Assembly (NCBI RefSeq): GCF_900110675.1
Contig: NZ_FOEN01000009.1
Span: forward strand, 1 to 64,000
Reading direction: 5' to 3'
From: Ignavigranum ruoffiae
GTDB lineage: Bacteria; Bacillota; Bacilli; Lactobacillales; Aerococcaceae
Length of the DNA: 64,000 nt
Part shown: piece after piece, positions 1 to 7,279 of the stretch
How the letters are laid out: each line of letters starts with the position of its first letter
How positions within the stretch are numbered: the stretch's first letter is position 1
Translations under genes and position numbers: made by a program
The notes under the pieces: generated by a model
Seen by the model: only the letters and a program-made list of their open reading frames with translations
Databases searched by the model: none
What the model was told of the DNA's origin: nothing

Positions 1-259
1 CATAATCTTCTTGGCCGACTTCCGCGATATACTTGGAATATTGATAGGTATAAACCTTCCCATGTTGCTTTTGTTGACGGACTTGTTCCACCGAACCCCG
101 TTTGATTTCGTTATGAATTGTTTGGGGCGCCCGTCCCAGTATTCGCGCAATGGCTCGGTTAGAATAGCCTTGTTTTTTCAACAATTCAATTTGGCTCCGT
201 TCTTTGAAAGATAAGTGTTTTGATTTACGATCAGATGTGGTAAAGTGAGTTTGCGTCAT
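1..259 (-). CDS. IS30-family transposase, N-terminal part (cut by window start)
   Basis: The reverse strand reads from an ATG at 259 without a stop to the window edge (86 codons). The product starts MTQTHFTTSDRKSKHLSF and continues with KERSQIELLKKQGYSNRAIA and RILGRAPQTIHNEIKRGSV, a helix-turn-helix of the HTH_38 type that opens IS30-family DDE transposases and binds the element's terminal repeats. The DDE catalytic core would lie outside the window, so intactness cannot be judged. A Shine-Dalgarno-like AAGGA lies just upstream and is partly buried in a 13-bp inverted repeat. The neighbour is an AT-rich restriction-modification cluster, which fits a mobile or accessory patch. Confidence 0.85.
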   Translation of the reverse strand, partial: MTQTHFTTSDRKSKHLSFKERSQIELLKKQGYSNRAIARILGRAPQTIHNEIKRGSVEQVRQQKQHGKVYTYQYSKYIAEVGQEDY

Positions 260-318
260 GTAAATTCATCCTTCTTATATTTTTGTGTCGTGACTTAAAT
301 ATAACATGAATTTACATG
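257..318 (-). promoter_or_regulatory. 13-bp perfect inverted repeat around the transposase start codon
   Basis: CATGTAAATTCAT at 257-269 and its exact reverse complement ATGAATTTACATG at 306-318 are separated by 36 bases. The proximal arm contains the transposase ATG and touches its ribosome binding site. In an mRNA entering from outside, the arms would pair and hide the start. A transcript beginning between the arms would escape. Protection from read-through transcription of this kind is known for other insertion sequences; here it is an inference. It could instead be a protein-binding site. Confidence 0.6.
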
Positions 319-391
319 GCTTTTATTATTTTTTAGCGATGGCTAAGTTGATTATAAAATCCGCCTTTTATATATTTACTTTAACATAGTA

Positions 392-1573
392 CTAAGTTTT
401 ATTATTAAAAATCGCATTATGTTTTAGCATATATTCTTTTCTTTTGGAATTATAAATCTCTTGGTCCAATCGTATATTATTTTCAATTACATATTCCCTG
501 AAATCCTCTCGAACAAAATCAGAAAAAATTGGTCTTCCACTTTGATCAAATGTCATTTTATTTTTATCAAAGTATTGGTCCTCATCCCCAGGAAGTAATA
601 ACAATGCATTATTTGGATCATACGCTTTATCAATCTCCCAGTTTTTCAATGCAATTGCAGAAGGATATATGTGAGAAACTACTAACCCCTCTTGCTTGCT
701 TTTTGAAAGCCATGAGATAGGATGCCCATAAATTTTTATGCTTTCTTCGTAAACTGCTTTCTTCATTAACATAAATCTATAGGCATCTCTAGAGGTAGAT
801 CCTTCATTTGGCAGATAAGTTTTTGCATCTTCTAATAACGCAATCTTAAAATCTTCCTTTTTTCCTATACATTTAATAAAAGTTAAATTTCGTAAGACTG
901 ATCTAAAATGACTCATTTGATTATATTTTCTCTCTTTAAAATCAATTTGTTTTGTCATTCTAAAGCCAGCCACTATTTCTTTTTTTTTAGCATAATTTCT
1001 TTTTAAAGATCGTATATTAATAAACATCATCCCGATTAAATCGTTCATCTCTAATACTTTACTATCACTGTTCAATAAAGTATTAACCAAAAATTTTACA
1101 TTCCTTACATCAGAATCATCATTAGTAACTGAACAATTAAAAGAGGAATATTCATAAACTGTATCAGAAAATAGTCTCTGTCTATTATCACGCGTTTGAT
1201 TAGGTTTTATATATTCTTTTGCAGCATCAACGTATCCCCGTAGATATGGTTTTATAAAACCAAGTTTAATATATGTATTTATTTGCTTTCTTGTTGTAGC
1301 TCCTGATTTATCATCCACCTGGTATACTTTTGAAATAGTTTTGACCAATTCCTTATAGTGGACTACTGATTCATTTACACGAGAACTCTGTTTATCCTTT
1401 AATTGGGAAATAGTTTGGTTACTTAAGTTATATTTATCGATATGATCAATAATTAATCTTAACGTGTTTACGAATTGATCACTATAAAAATCTGTAAAGG
1501 CCAGTGTAATTTTCCAATATTCCTCATATTTTTGATTTTTTATAATTTTTTTCCTTGCGTTGATTCTATTCAT
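392..1573 (-). CDS. Type II restriction endonuclease, HNH family
   Basis: A 393-residue protein with no close named relative that I recognise. The C-terminal third carries an HNH_2-like nuclease core: SHIYP (His about 301), DPNNALLLLPGDED (Asn about 322) and QYFDKNKMTFDQSGRP, the usual H-N-(H/D) spacing of beta-beta-alpha-metal nucleases. The N-terminal half is helical and basic and probably reads the DNA site. AGAGGT precedes the ATG. It lies 16 bp behind an adenine methyltransferase and follows a cytosine methyltransferase in the same direction, which makes the restriction role much more likely than a homing nuclease. No controller (C) protein is present. Composition is far more AT-rich than the genes beyond 4 kb. 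Confidence 0.8.
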   Translation of the reverse strand: MNRINARKKIIKNQKYEEYWKITLAFTDFYSDQFVNTLRLIIDHIDKYNLSNQTISQLKDKQSSRVNESVVHYKELVKTISKVYQVDDKSGATTRKQINTYIKLGFIKPYLRGYVDAAKEYIKPNQTRDNRQRLFSDTVYEYSSFNCSVTNDDSDVRNVKFLVNTLLNSDSKVLEMNDLIGMMFINIRSLKRNYAKKKEIVAGFRMTKQIDFKERKYNQMSHFRSVLRNLTFIKCIGKKEDFKIALLEDAKTYLPNEGSTSRDAYRFMLMKKAVYEESIKIYGHPISWLSKSKQEGLVVSHIYPSAIALKNWEIDKAYDPNNALLLLPGDEDQYFDKNKMTFDQSGRPIFSDFVREDFREYVIENNIRLDQEIYNSKRKEYMLKHNAIFNNKT

Positions 1574-1589
1574 TTTTTACCTCTAATAA

Positions 1590-2591
1590 TTAATTATATT
1601 CCAGCACTATTAAAATTTCATAATTATCGTTTTTATTAATTTTCCCACTAACTTGATAATTATGTTTTTTTTCATAAACTAACACATTTCCATAACTCTC
1701 AAAAATTTTAATAACTTCTAAATAGGATGGAACGGTATTACTATTAATACTTAATATTAAATATCTTGTCTTATTTTTGGCTTCAGACAAAAGTAGATTC
1801 AGCATTTTCATGAATGAATTTTTTTTTGTCCAATCCAAATAATCAATATTTTTATTAAATATTCTATCAAATTTTCCGTAAAAACCCTCGTAATTATTCA
1901 TAGTACCTGGGTATGGTGGATCTACATAAATAATATCTACTTCCTTAATTTTACGTACAATTTTAATCCCATCTTCTTGAAAAGATTGGTTCTTCTTCCC
2001 ATTATCAAATACTGCAGAATTATAACTATTAAAATCATCGATCATAAGATGATAAAAACTTTTATTATGGTAGGCCCTTTTCCTCCCATACTTCTTATAA
2101 GAATAATCTTCATCTCTTAGCTTAATAATATTATCCCAATTTATATTCATTCTAGAATAGGGTAATTTTCTTATCATTGCTCTTCTAATTAATGCCTGAA
2201 ATAAATACTTTTTATATTCTTCCATTTTTTCAGAATAAACAACAAATTTTACTAATTCATCTACCTCTTCAGGAAAAAATAAATCGTTTTCAAGCCAGTC
2301 ATATCTTTTTCTTATATTAAATGGAATTGATATTTCTCTGGCTTCATTCAATTCATTTAAAGATAGTGTTATGCTGTTGTTTTCTATAAATGCTTTACTT
2401 AAAACAAAGGAAGCATATAATGCGTCATTTGAAATAACTTTAAATCCTCTTTCTTTTAAAAAATAAGATATCGAATTTCCACCTGAAAATATATCTAAAA
2501 CAGTACCATTATCTAAAGGTAATTTATCAATAACCCAATCAGCTAACTTTTGTTTGTTTCCTATATAATTTACTTTTGGATATTTACCCAT
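1590..2591 (-). CDS. DNA adenine-N6 methyltransferase, D12 (Dam/DpnM) class
   Basis: Transfers a methyl group from SAM to adenine to protect the host from the linked nuclease. Motif X-like NYIGNKQKL is near residues 8-16, motif I LDIFSGG near 32-38 (usual form DLFAGSG, so slightly divergent) and motif IV DPPYPG near 224. The order X-I-target region-IV is the alpha/D12 arrangement. I place the start at the ATG at 2591, which overlaps the TGA of the upstream gene by one base (TGATG) and has AAAGGAA upstream. A TTG at 2594 is an alternative. The coupling suggests both methyltransferases are translated from one mRNA. Confidence 0.88.
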   Translation of the reverse strand: MGKYPKVNYIGNKQKLADWVIDKLPLDNGTVLDIFSGGNSISYFLKERGFKVISNDALYASFVLSKAFIENNSITLSLNELNEAREISIPFNIRKRYDWLENDLFFPEEVDELVKFVVYSEKMEEYKKYLFQALIRRAMIRKLPYSRMNINWDNIIKLRDEDYSYKKYGRKRAYHNKSFYHLMIDDFNSYNSAVFDNGKKNQSFQEDGIKIVRKIKEVDIIYVDPPYPGTMNNYEGFYGKFDRIFNKNIDYLDWTKKNSFMKMLNLLLSEAKNKTRYLILSINSNTVPSYLEVIKIFESYGNVLVYEKKHNYQVSGKINKNDNYEILIVLEYN

Positions 2592-3574
2592 CAATCTGTT
2601 CCTTTAATTGAATTTATTATACTTCTTGCAATAGCAATTGCTAATTTAGGCGGAACGGCATTTCCTATCTGTTGTTGAATTGAAATACTATTTCCATAAA
2701 ATATAAAACTATCTGGAAAAGTCTGTATCCTAGCTAACTCTCTCGGTGTAAGTGCCCTATTTTGTTCATAATGAAATACCTTTCTCATATCTCCTGTTAT
2801 GGTAATTGAAGGTTTATTTCTAGAGTATCGTATATATTTTCGTACATCACCACTTTTTGGTCTAATTTCCTCTGGAATGGTCATTCTGTCTCCTCCCTCT
2901 TCAACATATGACATTTTTAATAGCATTTGTTTAGTATGATTCATTGCATTATGATTAGGGATAGCTGATGTTTCTCCACTTTGTAAAGAAGGTAAGTCTG
3001 AAATTACTTCTTCAATAGGGATATTTTTTGTTGACTCTTTAGGAAATTCAAACGTCACATTTTTTGTCCCTACAACAAATATTCTTCTTCTATTTTGTGG
3101 AACCTCGAAATTTACAGAATTCAAAACTTTATACTGTGTTTTATAACCAAGTTTTTCAAATTCGGACGTTATTTCGTTAATTGTTCTTCCTTTATTATGA
3201 GTAGCCAAATGAGCAACATTTTCCATAATGAAAAGTTCAGGTTGTGTAACTTTAACCACTCTTACAAATTCTTTAAAAAGCTTGTTTCTATCATCATCAA
3301 TAAATTTTCTACCTATATTTCCAGCAATACTAAAACCTTGACAAGGTGGACCACCAATAACTATATCTACATTATTATTTGAAATTAATGATTTTATCTC
3401 CTCATCTGTTAAATCTCTTATATCTTTTTGTATTAAATTATGGGAAGGAAAATTTTGTTTATACGTTAAAGCAGCTTGCTCATCATACTCAACTGAAAAT
3501 AAATTATTAAAGCCTAATCTTTCTAACCCAAGAGTAAATCCTCCAGCTCCAGCAAACAAATCAATATAGTTCAT
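2591..3574 (-). CDS. DNA cytosine-5 methyltransferase
   Basis: A 327-residue C5 methyltransferase with all main motifs in order: I IDLFAGAGGF (4-13), IV GGPPCQGFS with catalytic Cys about 78, VI IMENVAHL, VIII QNRRRIFVVG, IX RALTPRELARIQTFP and X QQIGNAVPP. The variable region between VIII and IX reads the site. The start chosen is the ATG at 3574, which has a strong GAGGAGG seven bases upstream and gives the canonical short N-terminus; an upstream in-frame extension to 3607 lacks such support. It is first in the R-M operon, so protection precedes restriction. Confidence 0.95.
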   Translation of the reverse strand: MNYIDLFAGAGGFTLGLERLGFNNLFSVEYDEQAALTYKQNFPSHNLIQKDIRDLTDEEIKSLISNNNVDIVIGGPPCQGFSIAGNIGRKFIDDDRNKLFKEFVRVVKVTQPELFIMENVAHLATHNKGRTINEITSEFEKLGYKTQYKVLNSVNFEVPQNRRRIFVVGTKNVTFEFPKESTKNIPIEEVISDLPSLQSGETSAIPNHNAMNHTKQMLLKMSYVEEGGDRMTIPEEIRPKSGDVRKYIRYSRNKPSITITGDMRKVFHYEQNRALTPRELARIQTFPDSFIFYGNSISIQQQIGNAVPPKLAIAIARSIINSIKGTD

Positions 3575-3636
3575 AATTTGCCTCCTCACTATATATGATA
3601 ATAACAAAAAATTTATCCTAATACCTTAACCTTCAT

Positions 3637-3664
3637 ATTATATCAAAAATATCTATAGTGTAAA
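3637..3664 (-). promoter_or_regulatory. Promoter of the restriction-modification operon
   Basis: On the reverse strand TTTACA (3659-3664) and TATAAT (3637-3642) are 16 bp apart, about 60 bp before the methyltransferase start. This gives the R-M genes their own transcription start after the rpsI terminator. Confidence 0.7.
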
Positions 3665-3820
3665 ATTTCTGGTGTAACCAGTCAAATCTTAAAAACAAAT
3701 TGTTTTTTTGAAAAGATTGGTAATCAAAGCTGATATATTTTCCACTTCGATTTACAACCCTAAATCTTTCTCCTCGAATAAAATAACTAATCTTCAATTA
3801 TTTAACAAATTAATTTTCAT

Positions 3821-3849
3821 AAAAAAAAGACCAGCCGCTTGGACTGGTC
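3821..3849 (-). terminator. Intrinsic terminator of the rplM-rpsI operon
   Basis: The reverse strand has GACCAG, a nine-base loop, CTGGTC, then eight T. It ends rpsI transcription and separates it from the R-M genes. A further small perfect hairpin, GCGAAC-AA-GTTCGC (3912-3925), lies in the rpsI 3' untranslated region. Confidence 0.9.
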
Positions 3850-3939
3850 CTGTAAATAATATGATTGGTACTCGATTCCGAGAGAATCTCCGTCCCATAC
3901 TGTATCCGTAAGCGAACAAGTTCGCAACGGCTCCTGCAA

Positions 3940-4332
3940 TTAACGTTTTGAGAATTGTGAGCTCTTACGGGCTTTCTTACGGCCTGGTTTCTTACGTTCA
4001 ACCATACGTGGGTCACGGGTAAGTAAACCAGCTGTCTTAAGGGCTGAACGGAAGTCTGGATCTACATTAAGTAGGGCACGAGCGATTCCGTGACGGATTG
4101 CGCCGGCTTGTCCTGAGACACCGCCACCTTGGACGTTAACCAAGATGTCATAAGTTCCCATAGTTTCGGTAACTGCGAATGGTTGGTTCATAACCACGTG
4201 TAAGTGAGCGAAGGGAACATATTCTTCTAATGATTTACCGTTGATCGTATATTTTCCAGTTCCTGGAACTAAACGAACACGGGCTGTGGCGTTTTTACGA
4301 CGACCTGTACCTAAATATTGAACTTTAGCCAT
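3940..4332 (-). CDS. rpsI: 30S ribosomal protein S9
   Basis: A full-length 130-residue S9 with the conserved [17 protein letters not shown] start, [19 protein letters not shown] in the middle and the basic tail [14 protein letters not shown] that reaches toward the ribosomal P-site tRNA. AAGGAGGG precedes the ATG. It lies 16 bp behind rplM in the classic two-gene operon and is followed by a strong terminator. Nothing unusual in the protein. Confidence 0.98.
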   Translation of the reverse strand: MAKVQYLGTGRRKNATARVRLVPGTGKYTINGKSLEEYVPFAHLHVVMNQPFAVTETMGTYDILVNVQGGGVSGQAGAIRHGIARALLNVDPDFRSALKTAGLLTRDPRMVERKKPGRKKARKSSQFSKR

Positions 4333-4348
4333 TTATTTATTTCCCTCC

Positions 4349-4792
4349 TTAAATTAATGTGTTGATGTCTAGTAATTCTGGTTTTTGAGCTGCATGTTTG
4401 TGATCAGCACCAGCATAGACAAATAGCTTATGGAATTGTTTGCGTCCTAAGCGGGTGTCTGGAAGCATTCCTTTAACAGATAATTCAACAAGGCGTGGTG
4501 AGTTCTTAGCACGCATTTCACCTGCTGGAATGGAAGTTAATCCGCCTGGATGTCCTGAGTGACGGTGGTACATTTTATCAGTAGCTTTGTCTCCTGTTAG
4601 AGCTACTTTGTCTGCATTAATAATAATTACGAAATCTCCGGTATCTACATGGGGAGTAAAGCTTGGTTTGTTCTTACCACGTAGGATTGATGCAGCTACA
4701 GTAGATAAACGACCTAATGGAATATCAGTCGCATCTAGCATAACCCATTTGCGTTCAACTTCGTTCTTTTTAGCCATATATGTTTGACGCAC
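4349..4792 (-). CDS. rplM: 50S ribosomal protein L13
   Basis: A 147-residue L13, the usual length, with [18 protein letters not shown], the [12 protein letters not shown] loop and [22 protein letters not shown]. The start is set at GTG (4792), eight bases behind GGAGGA. An upstream TTG at 4807 overlaps that ribosome binding site and would add five residues atypical of the family. Its mRNA leader resembles the Firmicutes L13 autoregulatory leader. Confidence 0.97.
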   Translation of the reverse strand: MRQTYMAKKNEVERKWVMLDATDIPLGRLSTVAASILRGKNKPSFTPHVDTGDFVIIINADKVALTGDKATDKMYHRHSGHPGGLTSIPAGEMRAKNSPRLVELSVKGMLPDTRLGRKQFHKLFVYAGADHKHAAQKPELLDINTLI

Positions 4793-4823
4793 GATGTTTT
4801 CCTCCAATTTCTTCTTCTTGTTT

Positions 4824-4873
4824 ACGGTAACTATTGAGTTTCCGGGGCTCTATAGTGGGGTAAACAATACCGT
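4824..4873 (-). ncRNA. Ribosomal protein L13 mRNA leader
   Basis: The transcript reads ACGGTA, then TTGTTTACC, then GAGCCCCGGAAACTC, then AGTTACCGT. The ends ACGGTA (4868-4873) and TACCGT (4824-4829) pair and enclose an inner GAG/CTC hairpin. The sequence matches my memory of the L13 leader found before rplM in Firmicutes, where L13 is thought to repress its own operon. Confidence 0.75.
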
Positions 4874-4878
4874 CTAGT

Positions 4879-4908
4879 ATTATACTTGGGCAAGTCTCTG
4901 CCTGTCAA
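4879..4908 (-). promoter_or_regulatory. rplM-rpsI promoter
   Basis: TTGACA (4903-4908) and TATAAT (4879-4884) on the reverse strand are 18 bp apart and place the transcription start just before the L13 leader. The remaining gap toward niaR (about 4910-5090) shows no gene or clear repeat. Confidence 0.85.
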
Positions 4909-5094
4909 GGAGTTGGGCTAAAGTATTTATATTTTTTCCTCATTGTTGGTCTTTATGTTCGAAATATCGTCCGAAACCTTGGGCTTAAATATTCGATAGC
5001 AGGCTTTCACTAAGTGCTCTACTTCTAAAAATTTACTTTCACTATACAGTTAACCTCTATTAATTTATAACTTATCGCAGAGCTATGCTGCCCA

Positions 5095-5103
5095 TGCTAT
5101 AAT
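5095..5103 (+). promoter_or_regulatory. niaR promoter (extended -10)
   Basis: TGCTATAAT is an extended -10 (TGn plus TATAAT at 5098-5103), about 25 bp before the niaR start. No good -35 is seen, as expected for extended -10 promoters. AAGGAG precedes the ATG at 5128. Confidence 0.6.
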
Positions 5104-5127
5104 AAGTTCGATAAGGAGTGTGTTTAT

Positions 5128-5655
5128 ATGAAAGCCAAAGAACGTCGGCAGCAGATTTTGACTGATTTGCGACTGAGTCAAAGCCCGATTACCGCGAATC
5201 AATTTGCTGATAAATATCAAGTCAGTCGCCAAGTGATTGTCGGGGACATTGCCCTCTTACGAGCAGGTTATGCCGATATCTTAGCGACCAACCAGGGATA
5301 TGTCTTGGCCGAATTAGCCGGACCCAAAAGTTCGACCGCTTACCAAGGTAAGATTGTCTGTCAACATGGTCCTGAACAAACGGAAGAGGAGTTACGTATT
5401 ATTATTCAAGATGGCGGCCAAATTGAAGATGTCCAGGTGGATCATCCGGTCTATGGTATCTTGAAAGCCTCCTTAAAAATTAGCAGTTTAGCGGATATTG
5501 AATACTTTATTCAGCAAATGTCTGATTATCAAGGCGAAATGTTAAGTTCTTTGACCGATGGCATCCATATTCATAGTTTAACGACGCCAACCGTCGAAGA
5601 ATTTAAGCAGATTAAAGCCGATTTGAAAGCCGCTGGCATTCTATATACTCGTTAG
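5128..5655 (+). CDS. niaR: Niacin-responsive transcriptional repressor NiaR (YrxA family)
   Basis: A 175-residue regulator. Residues about 5-55 form an HTH_11 domain (RRQQILTDLRLSQSPITANQ, then FADKYQVSRQVIVGDIALLR). Residues about 70-170 form the 3H domain with its conserved histidines (VDHPVYG, GIHIHSL). Family members bind nicotinate or a nicotinamide compound and repress NAD synthesis and niacin uptake genes. The next gene encodes the NiaX transporter, and an operator-like palindrome lies between them, which supports the assignment. The protein is complete and of normal length. Confidence 0.93.
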   Translation: MKAKERRQQILTDLRLSQSPITANQFADKYQVSRQVIVGDIALLRAGYADILATNQGYVLAELAGPKSSTAYQGKIVCQHGPEQTEEELRIIIQDGGQIEDVQVDHPVYGILKASLKISSLADIEYFIQQMSDYQGEMLSSLTDGIHIHSLTTPTVEEFKQIKADLKAAGILYTR

Positions 5656-5689
5656 GTGTCTTGACAGGTGTAAAGTTAATTGCTACACT
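5656..5689 (+). promoter_or_regulatory. niaX promoter with candidate NiaR operator
   Basis: TTGACA (5661-5666) and TACACT (5684-5689) are 17 bp apart. The -35 lies within the imperfect palindrome GGTGTCTTGACAGGTGT, which has TGTC and GACA half-sites. A repressor bound here would block polymerase. This fits NiaR control of niaX, but I judge the operator by position and symmetry only. Confidence 0.6.
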
Positions 5690-5715
5690 AACTCCATAAA
5701 CTTTAGGAGGAAATT

Positions 5716-6273
5716 ATGCAAGCACCATTAAGTAAAACCAGATCGATGACGATTGCGGCTGTCTTAACGGCAGTGGGCATTATTATCCCGATGATTATGC
5801 CAATCAAAGTAATTATCGGTCCTGCGTCTTATACCTTAGCCAGTCATGTACCTATCAACATGGCCATGTTCGTCTCTCCCCTCGTCACTGCAGTCGTCGC
5901 CTTAGGGACCACCTTGGGCTTTCAAGTCGCCGGCTTTCCTGTCGTGATTGTCGCCCGAGCTTTTACCCATCTGATTTATGCCAGTATCGGCGCTCGGATA
6001 ATTCAAGAACAGAAACAGATTCTCACTCGGGTGAGTTCACGTTTTCTACTAAATTTAGGACTGAACTTAGTCCACGCCCTAGGTGAGGTTCTAGTCGTCT
6101 ATCTCTTCACCAGTTTTGGATTGAGTCCTATGAGCGATAATTTCTTTTATGTCCTAGTTGTTCTGGTGGGTCTGGGTACACTCATTCATGGCATGGTCGA
6201 TTTCGAATTAAGTTATCAATTTACCGGCCTATTACAAAAACGCACCGGACGGACTTTTGTAAATTTTGCTTAA
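5716..6273 (+). CDS. niaX: Niacin ECF transporter, substrate-binding S component
   Basis: A 185-residue integral membrane protein with about six hydrophobic segments. It begins LSKTRSMTIAAVLTAVGIII, an N-terminal pattern typical of ECF S components, which dock to the shared EcfT/EcfA module. The shared module is not in this window. The location directly behind niaR with an operator-like site identifies the probable substrate as niacin. TTAGGAGG lies before the ATG. A perfect hairpin terminator follows. Confidence 0.88.
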   Translation: MQAPLSKTRSMTIAAVLTAVGIIIPMIMPIKVIIGPASYTLASHVPINMAMFVSPLVTAVVALGTTLGFQVAGFPVVIVARAFTHLIYASIGARIIQEQKQILTRVSSRFLLNLGLNLVHALGEVLVVYLFTSFGLSPMSDNFFYVLVVLVGLGTLIHGMVDFELSYQFTGLLQKRTGRTFVNFA

Positions 6274-6307
6274 GGATGATTTCAGTAAATCGCCCCCCTT
6301 ACTACAA

Positions 6308-6359
6308 TGACCCCCTAAAGTTAGATGCTTTTGATCTAACTTTAGGGGGTCACTTTTTT
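6308..6359 (+). terminator. niaX terminator, 19-bp perfect stem; ends resemble IS3-type termini
   Basis: TGACCCCCTAAAGTTAGAT (6308-6326) pairs perfectly with 6334-6352 around a seven-base loop and is followed on the plus strand by C and six T. The stem is longer than normal for a terminator, and its sequence resembles what I recall of IS3-family inverted ends in Firmicutes, so it may be a relic of two fused IS ends. No T-run follows on the minus strand. Confidence 0.85.
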
Positions 6360-6384
6360 ATCAAAACCAACATAAAATGTTGCT

Positions 6385-7152
6385 CTATTCTTGATGGGCT
6401 TTCTTAGCTTGATAGGCCCCTAAATACAGGCTGACTGATAAGGCAATAACGACTATAGCTGTGAGCAACCAGTTCCATTTACCAGCAGATTGTCCAAAAA
6501 AGTAATAAAAGAGCGGACTCACTATCAGTAAGCCTAAGATTGTTTGCCGACTACGAAGTAAGATATAGGGCCAATTCTGATTATTAAAGGAGATCCCGCG
6601 CAAATTCATTCGCAAGATCCCATCCGTATAGAAGGAAATTGCATGTTCATCGTAATAAGTAGGTAAGCTTTCATGAATAATAAAGAAGAAGCCAATCGCA
6701 AAGATTAATAAGAGTACCGATGGTATCCAATAATCTTCTTGCCACAAGGGAACTTGTTTCAGATAGAGATATAGGTTCTCCAACAGCCAGATTCCTAAAG
6801 CCAATACCAAATAGCCTTGATATTGACGACGTCGGGCGAGTCGTTCTTGCGCTCTGGCTTGTTGATTGACTTTCAGTTCGATGGTTTGGCCTAATAATTG
6901 GTCGACCGTTTGTACTTCATATTGGTCGACATGGTCTTTACTGCCTAATAAGAGTTGACTAACCGTGAGTTCGAGTTCATCAGCTAGCGGTAATAATAGC
7001 TCCACATCTGGTAAACCTAAGCCTCGTTCCCATTTACTGACCGTACTATCCGAAAGGAAAAATTTATCAGCCAATTGTTTCTGGGTAAGTTGTTTATCAA
7101 GACGACACTGGCGAATTAAGGTGCCTACTTTCTTCGGATCTATTTGCTCCAT
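6385..7152 (-). CDS. XRE-family regulator anchored in the membrane
   Basis: Residues about 8-65 are a Cro/C1-type helix-turn-helix (GTLIRQCRLDKQLTQKQLAD, then SDSTVSKWERGLGLPDVELL). After a basic linker (QQARAQERLARRRQY) come four hydrophobic segments near residues 113-130, 143-160, 204-220 and 229-248. This fusion of an N-terminal XRE domain to a membrane domain is widespread in Lactobacillales, where it is thought to sense membrane or peptide signals; no target is known here. GAAGGAG precedes the ATG. It is divergent from the flavoprotein at 7280, so the shared 127-bp gap may hold its operator. Confidence 0.8.
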   Translation of the reverse strand: MEQIDPKKVGTLIRQCRLDKQLTQKQLADKFFLSDSTVSKWERGLGLPDVELLLPLADELELTVSQLLLGSKDHVDQYEVQTVDQLLGQTIELKVNQQARAQERLARRRQYQGYLVLALGIWLLENLYLYLKQVPLWQEDYWIPSVLLLIFAIGFFFIIHESLPTYYDEHAISFYTDGILRMNLRGISFNNQNWPYILLRSRQTILGLLIVSPLFYYFFGQSAGKWNWLLTAIVVIALSVSLYLGAYQAKKAHQE

Positions 7153-7279
7153 ATTATCTCCTTCTTTCTTTGTTCTTTAATTTAAGTATATGTTAAACTG
7201 AATGAAAGACAATCAATCCTGAGGCAATATGGGTCGACGCTTCGTCGACTTGCGCCTAATTAACATTAAAGGAGTCCTT

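Noticed and set aside
3095-3382. 95-codon frame antisense to the cytosine methyltransferase
   Set aside because: Shadow frame in AT-rich coding sequence.
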